A stretch of 64,000 nucleotides of DNA from Tepidiforma sp. (GCF_026003995.1 NZ_BPIG01000006.1:33423-97422); one strand, 5' to 3'. Counted from the first letter of the stretch, positions 8,579 through 18,797 are shown. Notes: generated from the sequence alone by a model not told the origin. Numbers and translations: made by a program.

Positions 8579-9522
8579 ACGGCATCGACTTCGCCACCCC
8601 CGCGGCCCTCGCCCTCGCGCTCCTCGCGCTGCCGCTCCTCCTCGTCCTCCGCGCCCGCCGCCGCGCCGCCATCCCCGTCAGCTCGGCTGCCGCCCTGGCC
8701 GGGGCCCGGCCCGGCCCCCGCCTCCGCCTGGCGCGGGCGATGCCGGCCCTCCGCGTCCTTGCCGTCGTCCTCCTCGCCGTCGCCGTCGCCGGCCCGCGCC
8801 GCGGCGACGCCCGCACCATCGTCCCCGGCGAAGGCGTCGATATCGTCCTCTCCCTCGACCTCTCCAGTTCGATGCTCCAGACCTTCGGCGATTCCACCCG
8901 CCTCGCCGTCACCAAAGAGGTCGTCCGCGAGTTCATCCGCACCCGCGAGAACGACCGCGTCGGCCTCGTCGTCTTCCAGCAGGACGCCCTCGCCCTCTCG
9001 CCGCCCTCCACCGACTACGCCGCCCTCGACCGCATGGTCGCCGACCTCGATTCGGGCCTCCTGCCCGACGGCACCGGCATCGGCGTCGGCCTCGCTGCCG
9101 CCCTCACGATGCTCCAGGAATCCACCGCCGCCTCCCGCGTCGTCATCCTCCTCACCGACGGCGAGCACAACGCCCCCTCCATCCGCCCCGAGGCGGCCGC
9201 CGCCCTCGCCGCCGCGCTCAACATCCGCGTCTACACGATCGGCGTCGTCAGCGAATCCCCGCTCGAGCGCGGCCGCGAAATCGACGAGCGCCTCCTGCGC
9301 GCCATCGCCGACCAGACCGGCGGCCGCTACTTCGTCGCCAGCAACCCCGGCCAGCTCCAGGACGTCTACGACGAAATCTCCTCCCTCGAGCGCTCCCGCA
9401 TCACCCGCGACGCCTTCGACGACTACGACTACTTCTCGCCGTGGTTCGCAGGCGCTGCCGCCGCCCTGCTGGCCCTCGAGCTCGCGCTCGCCGGCACCGT
9501 CCTCCGGAGGAGCCCGGGATGA
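8575..9522 (+). CDS. BatA-like VWA domain membrane protein
   Basis: 315 aa. N-terminal hydrophobic segments (LALALLALPLLLVL; MPALRVLAVVLLAVAVAG) precede a VWA domain with the metal-ion-dependent adhesion site DLSSS (in VLSLDLSSSMLQ), a threonine-bearing loop, and ILLTDGEHN. A C-terminal TM helix (WFAGAAAALLALELALAGTVL) follows. This is the BatA layout. BatA and BatB homologues are known from aerotolerance (Bacteroides) operons; the substrate is unknown. The start overlaps the BatD-like gene by 4 bases. Confidence 0.85.
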   Translation: MNGIDFATPAALALALLALPLLLVLRARRRAAIPVSSAAALAGARPGPRLRLARAMPALRVLAVVLLAVAVAGPRRGDARTIVPGEGVDIVLSLDLSSSMLQTFGDSTRLAVTKEVVREFIRTRENDRVGLVVFQQDALALSPPSTDYAALDRMVADLDSGLLPDGTGIGVGLAAALTMLQESTAASRVVILLTDGEHNAPSIRPEAAAALAAALNIRVYTIGVVSESPLERGREIDERLLRAIADQTGGRYFVASNPGQLQDVYDEISSLERSRITRDAFDDYDYFSPWFAGAAAALLALELALAGTVLRRSPG

Positions 9523-11342
9523 GCGGCCTCTCCTTCGCCCACCCGTGGGTCCTCGTCCTGCTCGCCATCCCGGCCGCGGCCGCGCTCGCCTGGGCCCTGG
9601 GCGTCGTCCGCGGCCGCCGGGCCGCCCGCCGCCTCTCCCGCATCCTGCCCGGGCCGCCCTCCCTGTTCGCAGCGGGCTGCTACACGGCCGCCGCCGCGCT
9701 CGCCATCGCCGCGGCCGCCCAGCCGCGCTGGGGCACCCGCGTTTCCCAGGTGCCCCGCACCGGCGCCGACCTCGTCATCGTGATGGACATCTCCCGCAGC
9801 ATGGACGTCCCGGACGTCGAGCCGTCGCGCATCGCCGCCGCGAAAGCCGCCGCCATCCGCTCCATCGACCGCCTCGCCGGCGACCGCGTCGGCCTCGTCG
9901 TCTTCGCCGGCAGCGCGCGCATCCGCTTCCCGCTCACGACCGACACCGCCGCCGCTGCCCGCGTCATCGAAGGCCTCGAGACCGGCGTCGTCCTCGTCGA
10001 AGGCGGCACCGACGTCGCCCGCGGCCTCGAACTCGCCCTCGAACTCCTCGCCGGCGACGATTCCGCCGGCAGCCTCATCCTGCTCATCACCGACGGCGAC
10101 AACCTCGGCGGCGACGTCGCCGCCGTTGCGCAGCAGCTCCGCCAGTCGGGCGCCGAGCTGCTCATCGCCGGGGCCGGCACCCCGGAAGGCGGCATCGTCC
10201 CGGCCGTCGACCCGCTCACCGGCCGCACGGGACCCCGCCTCGATGCCGCCGGCCAGCCGATCACCTCCCGGCTCGATGAAGGCTTCCTCCGGTCGCTCGC
10301 CGCGGCCAGCGGCGGCCGCTACCTCGGCAGCGACCTCAGCGTCGTGCCGGGCGTCGTCGAAGGCCGCGTCCGCGCGCTCGAGCGCGCCCGCCTCGATGAA
10401 CGCACCACCACGCTGCCGGTCGAACGCTTTCAGTGGTTCGCCGGCGCTGCGCTCGCGCTCCTCGTGCTCGGCACGGCCTGGGAGCGCATCCGCCCCCGCC
10501 GCCCCGCCGTGCTGCTGCCGGCCGCCCTCCTCGCGCTCCTCCTCGGCGGCTGCGCCACCCCCGCCTACCAGGCGAACGAACGCGGCCGCGAGGCCCTCGC
10601 CGCCGGCGACGCCGATGCCGCCATCGACGCCTTCCTCGAAGCCCAGGTCGCCCGGCCGAACGACCCGGACATCACGCTCAACCTCGCCGCCGCCTACCAC
10701 GCCGCCGGCCGCTACGAGGACGCCATCCGCGCCGCCCGGCGCGCCCTCGAATCCAACGACCCCGACATCCGCCGGCGCGCGTTCGCGAGCATCGGCCACC
10801 ACCAGTTCGAAGCCGGCCGCCTGCAGGAGGCTCTCTCCGCCTTCCGCGATGCCCTCATCATCGCCCCGTCCGACGACGCCTCGCGCCACGACTTCGAAGT
10901 CGTCTTGCGCCTCCTCTATCCGCCGCCGCCCGAGACGCCGTCGCCGTCCCCCTCCCCTTCGCCATCGCCCGGCGCCTCCCCATCCCCTGGCCAAAACGGC
11001 GAGGGCACCCCCGGCGCCGGGCAGGGGACGCCCGCCCCGGGCGACGGCACGCCGGCCCCCGGCCAGGGCGGCCAGGCCCCGGTGCCCGGCGCCTCCCCGG
11101 CCGGCACCCCGGGCGCCACCGGCACGCCTGTCCCCGGGCAGGGCGGCCAGCCCGGCCCCACCATCGCCCAGCTCAACCGCCAGATCGAAGCCATCGACCG
11201 GCAGGTCCAGCAGCTCCTCCTGGAAGCCGGCGAGCAGCCGACCCCCGCCCAGGCGCTCCGCATCCTCGAACTCCTCGCCGAGCGCAGCCGCCTCGCCCAG
11301 CTCCGCGATGCGCTCGCCGGCAGCCCCGGCACCGACTACTGA
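9519..11342 (+). CDS. BatB-BatC fusion: VWA domain joined to TPR domain
   Basis: 607 aa. The N-terminal half is BatB-like: two TM segments, a VWA domain with DISRS (in VIVMDISRSMDV), LLITDGDN, and a third TM (WFAGAALALLVLGTAW). After a basic stretch (RPRRP) comes another hydrophobic run ending in a lipobox-like LGGC (C345), then TPR repeats (about 350-450; LNLAAAYHAAGRYEDAIRAARRAL), a Pro/Ser/Gly/Thr-rich spacer and a coiled C-terminus. In other bacteria BatB and BatC are separate genes. The internal lipobox looks like the remnant of a separate BatC lipoprotein signal. Start ATG overlaps the previous stop by 4 bases. Confidence 0.82.
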   Translation: MSGLSFAHPWVLVLLAIPAAAALAWALGVVRGRRAARRLSRILPGPPSLFAAGCYTAAAALAIAAAAQPRWGTRVSQVPRTGADLVIVMDISRSMDVPDVEPSRIAAAKAAAIRSIDRLAGDRVGLVVFAGSARIRFPLTTDTAAAARVIEGLETGVVLVEGGTDVARGLELALELLAGDDSAGSLILLITDGDNLGGDVAAVAQQLRQSGAELLIAGAGTPEGGIVPAVDPLTGRTGPRLDAAGQPITSRLDEGFLRSLAAASGGRYLGSDLSVVPGVVEGRVRALERARLDERTTTLPVERFQWFAGAALALLVLGTAWERIRPRRPAVLLPAALLALLLGGCATPAYQANERGREALAAGDADAAIDAFLEAQVARPNDPDITLNLAAAYHAAGRYEDAIRAARRALESNDPDIRRRAFASIGHHQFEAGRLQEALSAFRDALIIAPSDDASRHDFEVVLRLLYPPPPETPSPSPSPSPSPGASPSPGQNGEGTPGAGQGTPAPGDGTPAPGQGGQAPVPGASPAGTPGATGTPVPGQGGQPGPTIAQLNRQIEAIDRQVQQLLLEAGEQPTPAQALRILELLAERSRLAQLRDALAGSPGTDY

Positions 11343-11411
11343 CCTTCGGCCGGCCGGCCCTGCCCCGCCCGGCCGATGACCGGCGGCGATGCCCTTCCGC
11401 ATCCTGCTGCC

Positions 11412-11867
11412 ATGCGCGCCGCGCTCCCCTTCGCCGCCGTCCTCCTGCTCGCCGTGCCGCTTGCGGCGTCCGCATGCGGCGGCGATGAGCAACCGGCTCT
11501 CGTCGAGGTCTCGCTCGTCTACCCGGTCGCCGAGATGACCGGCTTCCGTCCCGTCCGGCGCACGCTGCCGGCCGGCGCCGACCCCCTGCCGGCCGCCCTC
11601 GAGCTGCTCCTCGTCGGCCCAACCGCCGAGGAGCGCGCCGCCGCCGGCGTGGTCAGCCCCTTCCCGCCGGGCACGCGGCTGCTCGGCGTCTCCCGGGAGG
11701 GCGCTGCGGTCACCGTCGACCTCTCCGCCGAAGTGCTCGGGTACGGCGGCGGCTCCGCGGCGGTCCTCGCCATCGAAGGTGCCATCGGCCGCACCGTCAG
11801 CGCTATCGTCCCCGGCGCCGAAACCGTCATCCTCGTCGAAGGCCAGCCCGGCCGGCTCCAGCCCTGA
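11412..11867 (+). CDS. GerMN domain lipoprotein
   Basis: 151 aa from ATG 11412; an in-frame upstream start at 11376 would only add residues before the signal peptide. The signal peptide ends in SAC (lipobox LAASAC-GG). The mature part fits the GerMN domain: VSLVYPVAEMTGFRPVRRTLP, LPAALELLLVGPTAEERAAGV-type loop, PFPPGTRLLGVSREGAAVTVDLSAEVL. GerMN is found in spore-germination protein GerM and in many exported proteins of non-sporeformers; its function is unclear. It follows the Bat operon by about 70 bases. Confidence 0.72.
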   Translation: MRAALPFAAVLLLAVPLAASACGGDEQPALVEVSLVYPVAEMTGFRPVRRTLPAGADPLPAALELLLVGPTAEERAAAGVVSPFPPGTRLLGVSREGAAVTVDLSAEVLGYGGGSAAVLAIEGAIGRTVSAIVPGAETVILVEGQPGRLQP

Positions 11868-11890
11868 CACCCGCGCCGCCCGCCGTGCCG

Positions 11891-11896
11891 TACACT
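11891..11896 (+). promoter_or_regulatory. -10 element TACACT, predicted leaderless start
   Basis: TACACT ends 6 bases before ATG 11903. This favours ATG 11903 over the in-frame GTG at 11885, which lies upstream of the hexamer. Confidence 0.5.
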
Positions 11897-11902
11897 CCAT
11901 CC

Positions 11903-12148
11903 ATGCGCGCCGTTTTCGTGATGATCAAAACCGAGCCCGGCCACACCACCGACGTCGCCAACCGCGTCGCCGAGGTCCCCGCCTTCTCCGAGTGCTACAG
12001 CATCACCGGCCAGTACGACCTCCTCGCCAAGCTCTACGTCGACGACATCGACAGCATCGGCCGGGTCATCGAGCGCGACATCCAGTCCATCCCGCACGTC
12101 CGCGAAACGTTCACCCTCCTCACCTTCGAGGCCTTCGGGGTGCGCTGA
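11903..12148 (+). CDS. Stand-alone Lrp/AsnC ligand-binding (RAM) domain protein
   Basis: 81 aa. The whole protein is the alpha/beta effector-binding domain of Lrp/AsnC regulators (AVFVMIKTEPGHTTDVANRVAEVPAFSECYSITGQYDLLAKLY ... HVRETFTLLTFEAF) without a helix-turn-helix. Such stand-alone RAM proteins form oligomers that bind amino acids; their targets are mostly unknown. CtaG begins 3 bases downstream, so they are likely co-transcribed. Confidence 0.82.
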   Translation: MRAVFVMIKTEPGHTTDVANRVAEVPAFSECYSITGQYDLLAKLYVDDIDSIGRVIERDIQSIPHVRETFTLLTFEAFGVR

Positions 12149-12151
12149 CCC

Positions 12152-13021
12152 GTGACCGTCGCCGGCTGGACGCTCGACCCGTTCTGGCTCCCCCTCCTCG
12201 CCGCCGCGGCGCTGCTCTACGCCCGCGCCTGGCGAGCCGCCGGCGGCCGCCACCCGGGCTGGCGCCTCGGCTGTTTCGCGGCCGGGCTCGTCATCGTCGC
12301 CGCCGCCACGGTTACTCCGCTCGAATCCCTTGGCAACCGCGTCCTTTGGGTCAACTTCACCGGCTTCCTCGCGCTCACCATGGCCGCGCCGCCGCTCCTC
12401 CTCCTCGGCGCGCCGCTCACGCTCGCCTTCCGCGCCGCGGGCCCGGCCGGCCGCCGCCGCCTCCGCCGCTCCGTCCGCAGCCGCCTCGTGAAGGCGCTGA
12501 CGTTCCCAGTCTTCACCTGGCTCCTGTTCGCCGTCGTGACCTACCTCTGGCAGTTCACCCGGCTCACCGACCTCGCCGCGACGAACTGGCTCCTCCGCGA
12601 CCTCCAGCTCGCCACCTTGCTCCTCACCGGCCTCCTCTTCTGGCTGCCCGCCCTCGCCATCGACCCGGTCGGCCGGCGGCTGCCGTACCCGCTGCGCGCC
12701 CTCTACGTCTTCGTCGAAATGACCCACAAGGCGCTCTTCGGCGGCATGTTCCTCAGCATGAACACCGCCATGCACGCCGGCTTCGCCGAGCGCGCCCCGG
12801 CCTGGGCGCCCGAGCCCATCGCCGACCAGCGCATCGCCATCATGATCCTCTGGCTCGCCGGCAACCTGCTTTTCGTCGCCGCCCTCGCCAGCATCATCGT
12901 CGGCTGGGTCCGCTACGAAGCCCGCAGCCAGCGCCGCATCGACCGCCGCCTCGCCCTCCAGCGCGAAGCCGAGCGCCGCCGCCGCGCCGCCCTCGAGCAG
13001 GTCTTCCACCGCCCCCTCTGA
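12152..13021 (+). CDS. ctaG: Cytochrome c oxidase assembly factor CtaG (caa3 type)
   Basis: 289 aa from GTG 12152. Polytopic membrane protein with about seven hydrophobic helices. The CtaG/YwiC family pattern is visible: VTPLESLGNRVLWVNFTGFLALTMAAPPLLLLGAPLTLAFR, an aspartate in AIDPVGRRLPYPLRALYVFVEM, then HKALFGGMFLSMNTAMHAGF and QRIAIMILWLAGNLLFVAAL. It assists assembly of caa3-type oxidases in Bacillus and implies aerobic respiration. No oxidase subunit gene lies in this window. Confidence 0.85.
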   Translation: MTVAGWTLDPFWLPLLAAAALLYARAWRAAGGRHPGWRLGCFAAGLVIVAAATVTPLESLGNRVLWVNFTGFLALTMAAPPLLLLGAPLTLAFRAAGPAGRRRLRRSVRSRLVKALTFPVFTWLLFAVVTYLWQFTRLTDLAATNWLLRDLQLATLLLTGLLFWLPALAIDPVGRRLPYPLRALYVFVEMTHKALFGGMFLSMNTAMHAGFAERAPAWAPEPIADQRIAIMILWLAGNLLFVAALASIIVGWVRYEARSQRRIDRRLALQREAERRRRAALEQVFHRPL

Positions 13022-13033
13022 AGCGCCCGCCCC

Positions 13034-13534
13034 TCAGCGGTAGTTGCCGAACTTCAGCTCGACCCCCCAGTCCTGCGCCTTCACGTCCCGGATCACCTGC
13101 TGCAGCTCGTCCCGGCTCGGCGAACTCACCCGCACCGCGTCGCCCTGCACCTGCGCCTGCGCCTTCTTGTACTTCTGGTCCTTGATGAACTTCACGATCT
13201 TCCGCGCAATCTCCGGCTCGATCCCCTGGACGATCGTCACCTCCTGCCGCAGCGTCCCGCCGGAGGCCTTCTGCGGCGTCCCGCGCACGAGGTTCTTCAG
13301 CGGCACGTTCCGCGCCACCATCCGCTGCGCCACCACCTGCCACATCGCCTCGAGCTTGTAGTCGTCCTGCGCATGCAGCACGAACCGCGTCGTCCCGTGG
13401 TCGTAATCGATTTCCGCCACGACTCCCTTGAAGTCGAACCGGTTCGCAATCTCCTTCCGCGCCTGGTTGATGGCGTTCGCCACCTCCATCAGGTCCGCGC
13501 CCGTCGTGATGTCGAAACTCTCGTCCTTCGCCAT
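13034..13534 (-). CDS. yajQ: YajQ family cyclic-di-GMP-binding protein
   Basis: 166 aa. Family pattern MAKDESFDI, VANAINQARKEIANRFDFKG, VVAQRMVARNVPLKNL, LRQEVTIVQGIEPEIARKIVKFIKDQKYKKAQAQVQGDAVRVSSPSRDELQQVI. Some YajQ proteins bind c-di-GMP and modulate transcription. I choose ATG 13534 because a minus-strand TACGCT (13547 to 13542) lies 7 bases upstream; TTG 13540 is less likely. Two EAL proteins in the same window make a c-di-GMP role plausible. Confidence 0.92.
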   Translation of the reverse strand: MAKDESFDITTGADLMEVANAINQARKEIANRFDFKGVVAEIDYDHGTTRFVLHAQDDYKLEAMWQVVAQRMVARNVPLKNLVRGTPQKASGGTLRQEVTIVQGIEPEIARKIVKFIKDQKYKKAQAQVQGDAVRVSSPSRDELQQVIRDVKAQDWGVELKFGNYR

Positions 13535-13541
13535 GCCCAAG

Positions 13542-13547
13542 AGCGTA
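13542..13547 (-). promoter_or_regulatory. -10 element TACGCT for yajQ
   Basis: Minus-strand TACGCT lies 7 bases before ATG 13534, predicting a leaderless mRNA. Confidence 0.45.
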
Positions 13548-13605
13548 GCCCGCAGCCCGCCCGAAACGCATCCCGGAGGTCTCCCACCCCCGCCGCCGGC
13601 TCGTG

Positions 13606-13611
13606 TACAGT
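13606..13611 (+). promoter_or_regulatory. -10 element TACAGT for acyl-CoA mutase gene
   Basis: TACAGT lies 48 bases before ATG 13660. A GGAG core at 13649-13652 gives a conventional leader with ribosome binding site. Confidence 0.4.
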
Positions 13612-13659
13612 TACCGTTGGCCGCCCGGCCAAAACCTTCGCCCCTACCGGAGTCCTCCC

Positions 13660-15327
<1,668 letters not shown>

Positions 15328-15339
15328 CCTTTCCGCTCG

Positions 15340-16503
15340 ATGCCCCGCGCCCACGTCGCCCGCCGCACCAGCGTCTTCAGCGAGTCGGTCATCCGCGAGA
15401 TGACCCGCCTCGCCATGCTCCACGGCGCGATGAACCTCGCCCAGGGCTACCCCGACTTCCCCGCGCCCGCCTTCATCAAGCAGGCCGCAATCGACGCCAT
15501 CAACGCCGACATCAACCAGTACGCCATCACCTGGGGCTCGCCCCGCCTCCGCCGCGCCATCGCCGACAAGACCCGCCGCCTCTACGGCCTCGACCTCGAC
15601 CCCGACCGCGAAATCACCGTCACCTGCGGCGCCACCGAGGCGATGATGTGCGCCATGCTCGCCGTCGTCGAAGAAGGCGACGAGGTCATCGTCTTCGAAC
15701 CGTTCTACGAGAACTACGTCCCCGATGCCGCCATGTCCGGCGCGAAGCTCGTCTTCGTCACCCTCCGCGGCGAAGGCTTCTCCTTCGACCCCGACGAGCT
15801 CCGCCGCGCCTTCTCGCCGCGCACCCGCGCCATCATCGTCAACACGCCGAACAACCCGAGCGGCAAAGTCTTCACCCGCGCCGAACTCGAGGAGATCGCC
15901 GCCCTCTGCCAGGAGTTCGATACCCTCTGCATCACCGACGAAATCTACGAGCACATCCTCTACGACCACCACGAGCACGTGCCGATGGCCACCCTGCCCG
16001 GCATGTACGAGCGCACCATCACCATCAGCGGCCTCTCCAAGACCTTCTCGGTCACCGGCTGGCGGCTCGGCTACCTCATCGCCCCGCCCCACCTCTCCGA
16101 CGCCCTCCGCAAGGTGCACGACTTCCTCACCGTCGGCGCGCCGGCCCCGCTGCAGGAGGCCGCGGCCATCGCCATCGAACAGGCCGACAGCTACTACCCC
16201 GAACTCCGCACCATGTACGCCGAAAAGCGCGCCATCCTGCTCGATGCGCTCCGCCGCGCCGGCTTCGCCTGCCACCAGCCCGAGGGCGCCTACTACATCA
16301 TGGCCGACTTCTCCGCCCTCGGCTTCGACGGCGACGACACCGCCTTCGCCCACCACCTCATCCGCGATATCGGTGTCGCGCCGGTTCCCGGCTCGAGCTT
16401 CTACCGGCCCGGCAGCGGGGCGGGCAGCCGCATGGTCCGCTTCACCTTCTCGAAGTCCGAAGAGACCCTGCGCGAAGCCGCCCGCCGGCTCGCCAGCCGC
16501 TGA
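15340..16503 (+). CDS. Class I/II pyridoxal-phosphate aminotransferase
   Basis: 387 aa. Fold-type I aminotransferase of the aspartate/kynurenine aminotransferase group. It shows LAQGYPDFPAP near the N-terminus, NTPNNPSGKVFT, CITDEIYEHILYD, and the PLP lysine in SGLSKTFSVTGWRLGY (K234). Substrate specificity cannot be read from sequence alone. It starts 12 bases after the mutase stop; TAACCT at 15325-15330 lies 9 bases before the ATG and could be its own promoter. Confidence 0.9.
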   Translation: MPRAHVARRTSVFSESVIREMTRLAMLHGAMNLAQGYPDFPAPAFIKQAAIDAINADINQYAITWGSPRLRRAIADKTRRLYGLDLDPDREITVTCGATEAMMCAMLAVVEEGDEVIVFEPFYENYVPDAAMSGAKLVFVTLRGEGFSFDPDELRRAFSPRTRAIIVNTPNNPSGKVFTRAELEEIAALCQEFDTLCITDEIYEHILYDHHEHVPMATLPGMYERTITISGLSKTFSVTGWRLGYLIAPPHLSDALRKVHDFLTVGAPAPLQEAAAIAIEQADSYYPELRTMYAEKRAILLDALRRAGFACHQPEGAYYIMADFSALGFDGDDTAFAHHLIRDIGVAPVPGSSFYRPGSGAGSRMVRFTFSKSEETLREAARRLASR

Positions 16504-16509
16504 GCCCCA

Positions 16510-17106
16510 TCACGGCAGCAGCACCACCGGCACGAGCACGATCTTCGTGTCCGAGCCGTCGCGCGCGCTCTGCTGGTAAACGCGCAGGCACCCCGGCGTC
16601 GGCTGGTTCACCGAAAAGGTCAGCTGCACGCTGAACGGCGAGAGCACCTGCCCCTGCTGGGCCATGCCGACGACGTGGGCGAGCTGGTTCTGCTGCGCGT
16701 CCAGCAGCTCGGCCTGGAAGGTCGCTTCGAACGCCTCCACCATCCCCGTCACCGTCAGCGGGCTCGTCACGCTCGCGTTCGGCGCCGGCTGCGTCACGAC
16801 CGCGACGTTCGCGGGCGCCGGGTCCGGGTTCGGCGGGCACACGCCGGTCATCTGCACCGTCGTCGGCCCTGCCGGGGTCGGCCGTCCCGGGGTCGCCGGC
16901 GGCGTGGGCGAGGCTGCCGTCGGCGGGGCCGCGGTGGGGGTTGGCGCCGGCGGCGAAGACGGGGACGAAGCCGGGCGGGTCGGCTCCCCGGCGGTCGGCG
17001 GCGGCGCCGCCCCGTCGTCCCGGTCGCTGCATGCCCCGAGCACGGCACCCGCCGCCGCGAGCAGCGCAGCCGCCGCGGCCATCCTCAGCCATCCGTTCCG
17101 GTCCAT
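16510..17106 (-). CDS. Lipoprotein with Pro/Thr-rich stalk and Gmad2-like immunoglobulin domain
   Basis: 198 aa. The signal peptide ends in the lipobox LGAC (C26). A stalk of about 55 residues rich in Pro, Thr, Ala and Ser follows, then a beta-sandwich region starting PAPNASVTSPLTVTGMVEAFEATFQAELLD, which fits the Gmad2 immunoglobulin-like domain of spore-germination-associated proteins. A GGAGGGA ribosome binding site precedes ATG 17106. GerMN and Gmad2 often share one polypeptide; here the GerMN protein is a separate gene at 11412. Confidence 0.7.
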   Translation of the reverse strand: MDRNGWLRMAAAAALLAAAGAVLGACSDRDDGAAPPPTAGEPTRPASSPSSPPAPTPTAAPPTAASPTPPATPGRPTPAGPTTVQMTGVCPPNPDPAPANVAVVTQPAPNASVTSPLTVTGMVEAFEATFQAELLDAQQNQLAHVVGMAQQGQVLSPFSVQLTFSVNQPTPGCLRVYQQSARDGSDTKIVLVPVVLLP

Positions 17107-17203
17107 GCTGCTCCCTCCAGGGGGCGCCCTCAGGGGCGCACACTCCCAGCGTAGACCGGCAGCGCAAGGTTCTCCTTACACGGAGGCGTTCGTGCCCGCG
17201 GCG

Positions 17204-17724
17204 CTAGATGGAGAAGCCCATCCCCTGCGCGCCCTTGATGGTGTTCACCTCGCCCAGGTGCATGAACCCGTGCGTCATGACCACCTGCCGGAGCACCTTC
17301 CACTTCGGCATCTCGCCGAGCGGCCGGATCTGCTGGACCTGCTCCAGCTCCTCCTGCGGCACGTTCTTCACGAACTCGAGCGTCACCGCCTTCACCCGCT
17401 GGCAGTACTCCCGCAGCGGCTCGACCGAGACGCGGAGCGCCCGCGCATCCTCCAGCGACATCCCGGTCCCCTGCCCAACCACGGCAGCCCGAGCCGCTCC
17501 GCGAACCCCTCGCTCATCCACACCGTCGGCTTCCGCCCCTGCAACACGAAGTTCACGATGTCGTCCTGCGTCCGCAGCGTATGCCAGGCGTTGAAGCCGA
17601 TGCTCACCGTCTTCCCCGGCGGCAGCCAGTTCGCCTGCTCGTCCGTCAGGCCTTTCAGCGCGTCGTCGAACCAGTCGTTCAGCTGCTCGATCCCGTCGAT
17701 CAGCATCTCGCGAATCCCGGTCAT
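17204..17724 (-). pseudogene. DinB/YfiT-like four-helix protein, single frame break
   Basis: About 173 aa when read across one frame change. The first part (MTGIREMLIDGIEQLNDWFDDALKGLTDEQANWLPPGKTVSIGFNAWHTLRTQDDIVNFVLQGR ... WMSEGFAERLGLPW) is typical of DinB helix 1-2 with the metal-binding His in WHTLRTQDD. The rest (VGQGTGMSLEDARAL ... YCQRVKAVTLEFVKNVP ... VVMTHGFMHLGEVNTIKGAQGM) is in the next frame and carries the late His pair in THGFMHLGE. A single base missing from a C run around 17477-17481 on the plus strand restores the frame. An upstream AGGAGGAGGAAC gives a strong ribosome binding site. The family includes metal-dependent thiol transferases; function here is unknown. Confidence 0.78.
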
Positions 17725-17795
17725 GCGTCGTTCCTCCTCCTGGGCAGATGCTCAGTGCGTGCGCCCGGCGAGTCTATACGGCCCGGTAAGTTTCT

Positions 17796-18785
17796 TCAAA
17801 CAACCGTGCTGGGCAGCGCCAGGTCGGCCGCCTGCAACAGCCGCCGCTCCCCCCGCCGCGCGAGGTCCGCGTGCCGCACCAGCGCGTACAGCGCCTCCAT
17901 CCGCGGCGCTGCGATTCCGAGCTCCCGCGCCCGCCGCACGGGGTTCCCGAGGATCGCCTCCGACTCCAGCGGCCGCCCCAGCACGTAATCGATCACCATG
18001 CTCGTCCGGTAGTCGCCCATCGTTTCCGTCTGGGCGAACATCCGCGCCACCACGTCGTCCTCGTCGAGCCGCGCACCGCTCCCGGCCGCCTCGAGGTCGG
18101 CGTTGCCAGCCCGCACCACCTCACGCATCGCGCCCTCGGCGAAGGCCCGCAGCTCCGGGTCGCGCAGGATCGTGTGCGTCCCGACGCCGCCCGCAGCCAC
18201 GCTCAGCCCGTTGAACGGCACGTTCCAGCAGAGCTTCTCCCACCGCGCGAACTGCAGGTTCGGCGCCACCACCGTTTCGATCCCGGCGCTCCGCAGCAGC
18301 TCTGCCAGCGCCGCGCACGCCGCCGGGTCGTCGCCGAGGTGTCCGATGGAGACCCGGCCGTAGTCGAGGTGGTGGATGACACCCGGCTCGCCCCGGTTGA
18401 TGCAGACGAACGCCATCCCGCCGAACACCCGCTCCGCTCCGAACCGCTCTGCCAGCCGCTGCTCGTTCCCGAGCCCGTTCATGAGCGCCACGATGCGCGT
18501 GCCCGGCCCCGCGCAGGGCGCGATGAGCTCCGCCGCCTCGCCGATCGCCGTCGCCTTCAGCGCGCACATCACCCAGTCCGCCGGTCCCATCTCGCGCGGG
18601 TCGCGGAAGCACTGCACCTCGCGCAGGTGGAAATCGCCGTCCTTGCTGAACACCCGGAGCCCGTTCGTCCGCCACGCCTCGTACTCGCTCCGGACGAGGA
18701 ACCGGACGTCGTGGCCGGCGAGCGCGAGCCGCCCGCCATAGTACCCGCCGACCGCGCCGGAGCCGATGACCGCAACCGTTGCCAC
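17796..18785 (-). CDS. panE: 2-dehydropantoate 2-reductase family protein
   Basis: 329 aa from GTG 18785. An N-terminal Rossmann motif VAVIGSGAVGGYYGGRLA is followed by ALKATAIGEAAE and LMNGLGNEQRLAERFG, and a C-terminal helical domain with FNGLSVAAGGVGTHTILRD and GDYRTSMVIDYVLGRPLESEAILGNPVRRARELGI. The family reduces ketopantoate to pantoate in coenzyme A synthesis, but many paralogues act on other 2-oxo acids. No other pantothenate gene is adjacent. A minus-strand TATCCT 6 bases upstream supports the GTG. Confidence 0.85.
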   Translation of the reverse strand: MATVAVIGSGAVGGYYGGRLALAGHDVRFLVRSEYEAWRTNGLRVFSKDGDFHLREVQCFRDPREMGPADWVMCALKATAIGEAAELIAPCAGPGTRIVALMNGLGNEQRLAERFGAERVFGGMAFVCINRGEPGVIHHLDYGRVSIGHLGDDPAACAALAELLRSAGIETVVAPNLQFARWEKLCWNVPFNGLSVAAGGVGTHTILRDPELRAFAEGAMREVVRAGNADLEAAGSGARLDEDDVVARMFAQTETMGDYRTSMVIDYVLGRPLESEAILGNPVRRARELGIAAPRMEALYALVRHADLARRGERRLLQAADLALPSTVV

Positions 18786-18791
18786 CCGCGC

Positions 18792-18797
18792 AGGATA
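18792..18797 (-). promoter_or_regulatory. -10 element TATCCT for panE-like gene
   Basis: Minus-strand TATCCT lies 6 bases before GTG 18785, predicting a leaderless start at a GTG codon. Confidence 0.5.

Noticed and set aside
10925..11160. Repeat array in the BatB-BatC gene
   Set aside because: The Ser/Pro/Gly/Thr-rich stretch is in frame and reads as a flexible linker, not a DNA-level repeat element.
10509..11342. Separate batC lipoprotein gene starting at the in-frame GTG 10509
   Set aside because: The upstream BatB frame continues without a stop and no ribosome binding site or -10 element precedes the GTG; a fusion is simpler. Kept as a processing question in the findings.
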